Below are positions 60,980-64,000 of a stretch of 64,000 bases of DNA, piece by piece (position 1 is the first letter of the stretch; each line of letters starts with the position of its first letter). The stretch is taken from assembly GCF_900108095.1 (NCBI RefSeq), contig NZ_FNWL01000001.1:1426001-1490000 (forward strand), given 5' to 3'. Made by a program: the position numbers and the translations under genes. Source of the DNA: Natronorubrum sediminis (GTDB taxonomy: Archaea; Halobacteriota; Halobacteria; Halobacteriales; Natrialbaceae). The notes beneath the pieces are model-generated. The model saw only the letters and a program-made list of their open reading frames with translations, ran no database searches and was not told where the DNA came from.

Positions 60980-61816
60980 CTACATCCCGAGCAGTTCTCG
61001 AGCGTCCGCCGGCGTCGCCAGGTCTCGCTCGAGTTCGTCCGCGATTCGAACGGCGCGTTCGACCAACTGGGCGTTGCTCTCGACTGGTTCCCCCTTACGG
61101 AAGTAGAGGTTGTCCTCCATCCCGACGCGGATGTGTCCGCCCATGACGATTCCCATCGTCGTGAGCGGCAGTTGATGACGGCCGATGGCGAGCACGTTGA
61201 AGATCGAGTTCTCGGGGAGGTTGTTGATCATGTTGACCATGTTCTCCGGCGTCGGCGGCGTGAGCGTGCCAGGCCCAAAGATGATGTTGATGTAGTAGGG
61301 TTCCTCGAGCAGGCCCTTCTCGATGAGACGATAGACCTCGTTGAGGTGGCCGTTGTTGAACACCTCCATCTCCGGTTTGATCCCCTTCTCTTGCATCTCC
61401 GCTGCGAGCGTGTCGATCATGTGGCGGGTGTTCTCAGCGGTGATGTGCTGGTAGCGGTTCATCGGCCCCATATCGAGCGACGCCATCTCCGGCAACGGAT
61501 CCGTCCGAATGCCCTTCACTCGTTCCTCGAGTGGCAGGCCCGTCCCTCCCGTCGTATTCTGGATGATGATATCCTCACAGCGCTCGCGAACCAGTTCGTT
61601 GATCTCCTGTAATCGACCGGCGTCGCGCTCGCCGTGTTCGTCGCGTCCGTGCAGGTGCACGATCGACGCCCCCAATTTCTCACATTCCCGTGCCGCGTTC
61701 GCGATTTCCTCTGGTGACTCCGGCAGGTTCGGATTCGCCTCCTTGCCCTGCACGCCGCCGGTCGTCGGCACCGTCAGGATCAAGGGTTCGCCCGCGAGGT
61801 AGTCTTGGTAACTCAT
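60980..61816 (-). CDS. BKACE family protein (beta-keto acid cleavage enzyme, DUF849)
   Basis: A 278-residue TIM-barrel protein. The zinc His pair is IVHLHGRD (residues about 52-59) and the third ligand is the Glu in IRVGMEDN. NTTGGTG and MEVFNNGHL are other family segments. BKACE enzymes condense a beta-keto acid with acetyl-CoA to give acetoacetate and a new acyl-CoA, as in 3-keto-5-aminohexanoate cleavage of lysine fermentation. The substrate cannot be told from sequence. It is alone on the minus strand between the small Cys-rich gene and UspA. The start at 61816 (MSYQDYLAG) is natural. Confidence 0.92.
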   Translation of the reverse strand: MSYQDYLAGEPLILTVPTTGGVQGKEANPNLPESPEEIANAARECEKLGASIVHLHGRDEHGERDAGRLQEINELVRERCEDIIIQNTTGGTGLPLEERVKGIRTDPLPEMASLDMGPMNRYQHITAENTRHMIDTLAAEMQEKGIKPEMEVFNNGHLNEVYRLIEKGLLEEPYYINIIFGPGTLTPPTPENMVNMINNLPENSIFNVLAIGRHQLPLTTMGIVMGGHIRVGMEDNLYFRKGEPVESNAQLVERAVRIADELERDLATPADARELLGM

Positions 61817-61980
61817 CTACCGGAAGAGAGCGTGTCAACCATAAAAACTGTACTGGAAGTGGGAGACGGTCACACACTCGAGCGAACGACGAATCGCCGA
61901 GCGATCACCCGACTCGGACGACGCTGTCGAGGTCCATCGTCGAAGAATTATGTGGATGCAACGTGAGGAACAAACGAAGC

Positions 61981-62415
61981 ATGTACCACATCGTCATCCC
62001 AGTCGATACCAGCGAAGAACGCGGTACCAAAGCGACGCAGTACGTCATCGACCTCCTCGAAGCGGGCGTGATCAGCGACGCCGAAGCGATCAGCGTCACG
62101 GTGCTCAACGTCTTCGAGAAGTTCAAAGCCGTCGACGACGGCGGCAACGTTAGCTCAGCGGAACTCTACGACGAAGACGACTACCCTGACGCGGTCGTGC
62201 GCGCTCGAGACTTACTCGAGGACGCGGCGATCGAGTACGACCTCGAGCGTCGCCACGGCGATTCGGCCGACGAAATCGTCGACTTCGTCGAGGAGGCGGA
62301 CGCCGACCTCGTCGTCATGGCCCCTCGAAAGCGAAGTTCCGTCGGAAAAGCCGTCTTCGGCAGCGTCGCCCAGAACGTCCTGATCAATACGGATCGGCCG
62401 ACGCTGATCGTCTAA
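61981..62415 (+). CDS. UspA-type universal stress protein
   Basis: A 144-residue UspA domain. The N-terminal strand is YHIVIPVDTSEE and the nucleotide loop is APRKRSSVGKAVFGS, nearly the same as in the protein at 34418. A TATA-like GAATTATG lies about 32 bp upstream. It probably binds ATP and modulates metabolism or transport. It converges with the gamma-glutamyltransferase gene, 12 bp apart, and is divergent from the BKACE gene. Confidence 0.9.
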   Translation: MYHIVIPVDTSEERGTKATQYVIDLLEAGVISDAEAISVTVLNVFEKFKAVDDGGNVSSAELYDEDDYPDAVVRARDLLEDAAIEYDLERRHGDSADEIVDFVEEADADLVVMAPRKRSSVGKAVFGSVAQNVLINTDRPTLIV

Positions 62416-62427
62416 CCGACGAGACGA

Positions 62428-64000
62428 TCAGAAGCCGACCGCCGAACCGTCTTTTCGCGGGTCGCTACCGCCCGAGAGGACGCCGTCCGTGTTACGCGCG
62501 ATCTGGCCGCCGCCGAAGTGTGCGGGCGGCATTACCCGAACTTCGTGGCCGCGACGAGCGAGTTTCGTCTGAACACGCCCCTCGAGTCGGCCTTCGACGG
62601 CGAGTTGCCCGTCGACCTGGTAGCGCCAGCGCGGGAAGTCGATCGCTTCCTGAACCGACATCCCGTCGTCGAGCAGGTTCATCAGCACCTGGAGGTGCCC
62701 CTGTGGCTGGTTGTAGCCGGCCATGACGCCGAAGGCCGCCCAGTCGTCGTCCTCGAGTTTGGCGATGCCGGGAAGCAGGGTGTGGAACGGCCGTTTGCCG
62801 GGTTCGATCCGGTTCGGGTGGTCGGGATCGAGCGAGAACGAACTGCCGCGATTCTGGAGGGCGATGCCGGTGTCGCCGGCGACGATGCCGCTGCCGAAGT
62901 CCTTGAATCGGGAGTTGATGAACGAAACGACGTTCCCTGCCTCGTCCGCGACCGTGAGCAAGACGGTATCCGCGTTCTCGGCACTGTCATTCTCGAAGCC
63001 GATCTCCACGTCCGAAGAGGCCTCCGCGTCGATCTCCGCCGCCCGCTCGGCCGCGTACTCCTTCGAAGCGAGATCCGGCACGTCCTCGAACCTCGGATCC
63101 GTGATGTAGTGGTGACCGTCGGCCATCGCCCGCTTCATCGCCTCGGCACCGAGGTGGATCCGTTCGGTCGACCCTGCCGGGTACTCGCCCGCGCCGAGTT
63201 CTTCGGCGATGTTGAGCGCCTCGAGAGCGATCAGGCCTTGATTGTTCGGCGGAAGTTCGTAGACCTCCGCGCCGTTGTACGTCGTACTGACGGGGTCGAC
63301 GAACTCGGGTTCGAACGACGCGAGATCGTCGTGCGAGAGGAAGCCGCCGCGGGATTGGACCGTGTCGACGATTTCGTCCGCGATGTCGCCCTCGTAGACG
63401 ACGTCGGCACCCTCCTCGGCGATACGTTGGAGGCTCTCACCTAGTTCCGGCAGCGTGACAGAATCGCCGACATCCGGCGCGTCGCCGTCGAAGAGGTACG
63501 CGTCTCGAGACTGCTCGCCGTCGAGCACGGAGGCGGCCTCCGCCCACTGGTCGGCGATGATCTCCGAGACGGGAAAGCCCTCGGTCGCGTACTCGATCGC
63601 CGGCTCGAGCGTCCGCGCCAGCTCGAGTTCGCCGAGTTCCTCGACGGTTCGCTCCCAGCCCCGAGCCGTGCCGGGAACCGTGATCGTCTGCGGGCCGTAA
63701 ACCGGCATCTCGGCGTCTTCGGGGTCGACGTCTTGCTCCGCGGCGACGGCCTCCCGAACGCGCTCGAGGGTCGCATCACCCGGCGCACCGCCACAGCTTC
63801 GGAACGCGCCGACGTCGCCGTCTGCAGTTCTGTAGAGGGCGAAGAGGTCGCCACCGAGTCCGGTGCTCGTCGGTTCGACGACGTTGAGCACGGCCGCCGT
63901 CGCCACGGCGGCGTCGAAGGCGTTCCCGCCGTCTCGTAACACGGCGATTCCCGCTTCCGAGGCGAGTGGCTGGCTCGTCGCGACGATACCACGAGGCGCG
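62428..64000 (-). CDS. Gamma-glutamyltransferase-like Ntn hydrolase (5' end outside window)
   Basis: About 523 residues of a gamma-glutamyltranspeptidase-family protein are visible; the true start lies beyond base 64000, since the frame is open with the family's GIVATSQPLASEAGIAV at the edge. The GGNAFDAAVATAA helix and GLGGDLF follow. The nucleophile Thr that starts the small subunit is in ENADTVLLTVADEAGNVVS, and SGIVAGDTGIALQNRG is the glycine loop. It cleaves gamma-glutamyl amides after self-processing. No signal is visible because the N-terminus is cut. Confidence 0.92.
   Translation of the reverse strand, partial: APRGIVATSQPLASEAGIAVLRDGGNAFDAAVATAAVLNVVEPTSTGLGGDLFALYRTADGDVGAFRSCGGAPGDATLERVREAVAAEQDVDPEDAEMPVYGPQTITVPGTARGWERTVEELGELELARTLEPAIEYATEGFPVSEIIADQWAEAASVLDGEQSRDAYLFDGDAPDVGDSVTLPELGESLQRIAEEGADVVYEGDIADEIVDTVQSRGGFLSHDDLASFEPEFVDPVSTTYNGAEVYELPPNNQGLIALEALNIAEELGAGEYPAGSTERIHLGAEAMKRAMADGHHYITDPRFEDVPDLASKEYAAERAAEIDAEASSDVEIGFENDSAENADTVLLTVADEAGNVVSFINSRFKDFGSGIVAGDTGIALQNRGSSFSLDPDHPNRIEPGKRPFHTLLPGIAKLEDDDWAAFGVMAGYNQPQGHLQVLMNLLDDGMSVQEAIDFPRWRYQVDGQLAVEGRLEGRVQTKLARRGHEVRVMPPAHFGGGQIARNTDGVLSGGSDPRKDGSAVGF

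Overview
The window looks like part of a haloarchaeal chromosome or megaplasmid. It is GC-rich and its proteins are rich in Asp and Glu. Solute-binding proteins carry Tat-type lipoprotein signals. Many start codons lie about 27 nt downstream of TATA-like boxes, as expected for leaderless archaeal transcripts. CTCGAG-rich coding sequence is compatible with Natrialbales, but I cannot fix the genus. There are no rRNA or tRNA genes, no CRISPR array and no intact transposase. Almost every gene belongs to uptake and breakdown of organic acids, acyl-CoAs or sugar acids.

Region 1 (1-23.7 kb, high GC): two MFS transporters, two divergent DAO-type FAD oxidoreductases, and a thiolase-like/DUF35 pair whose thiolase-like subunit lacks both catalytic cysteines. 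A TAXI-TRAP importer follows, then a PadR regulator divergent from an SDR, a DMT exporter, an enoyl-CoA hydratase + CaiB CoA-transferase pair, another MFS, an MDR-type zinc dehydrogenase with Asp at the usual catalytic Cys position, a cyclase-family hydrolase, an acyl-CoA dehydrogenase, an acyl-CoA ligase, an SDR and a two-subunit glutaconate-type CoA-transferase.

Region 2 (23.7-46.3 kb, visibly lower GC, opening with about 2 kb of AT-rich nearly gene-free DNA): probably an acquired catabolic island. It holds an IclR regulator, a LutB-LutA fusion with LutC, a CaiB + M28 peptidase operon, a crotonase + CaiB operon, a UspA protein and a complete TctCBA importer. These are followed by a maleylacetate-reductase-like dehydrogenase with altered metal ligands, an M29/NicX-like metalloenzyme, an SDR with a missing catalytic Ser, a gamma-carbonic-anhydrase-like protein, a MaoC hydratase, an FAH-family hydrolase, an SLC13 permease and an SRPBCC protein. 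Several perfect inverted repeats sit beside promoters here.

Region 3 (46.3-64 kb, high GC): a ThDP enzyme, an HpcH/HpaI aldolase, a CaiB + acyl-CoA dehydrogenase + crotonase group, three enolase-superfamily dehydratase-like proteins, an LLM oxidoreductase, a GNAT, an ornithine-cyclodeaminase/alanine-dehydrogenase-like protein, a GlcD-type FAD dehydrogenase, a BKACE protein, a second UspA and a gamma-glutamyltransferase cut by the window end. Dehydratases plus a 2-keto-acid aldolase plus a lactate/glycolate dehydrogenase suggest sugar-acid catabolism. The window as a whole reads as a hub for importing carboxylates, activating them with CoA and breaking them down. Substrates cannot be named from sequence alone.
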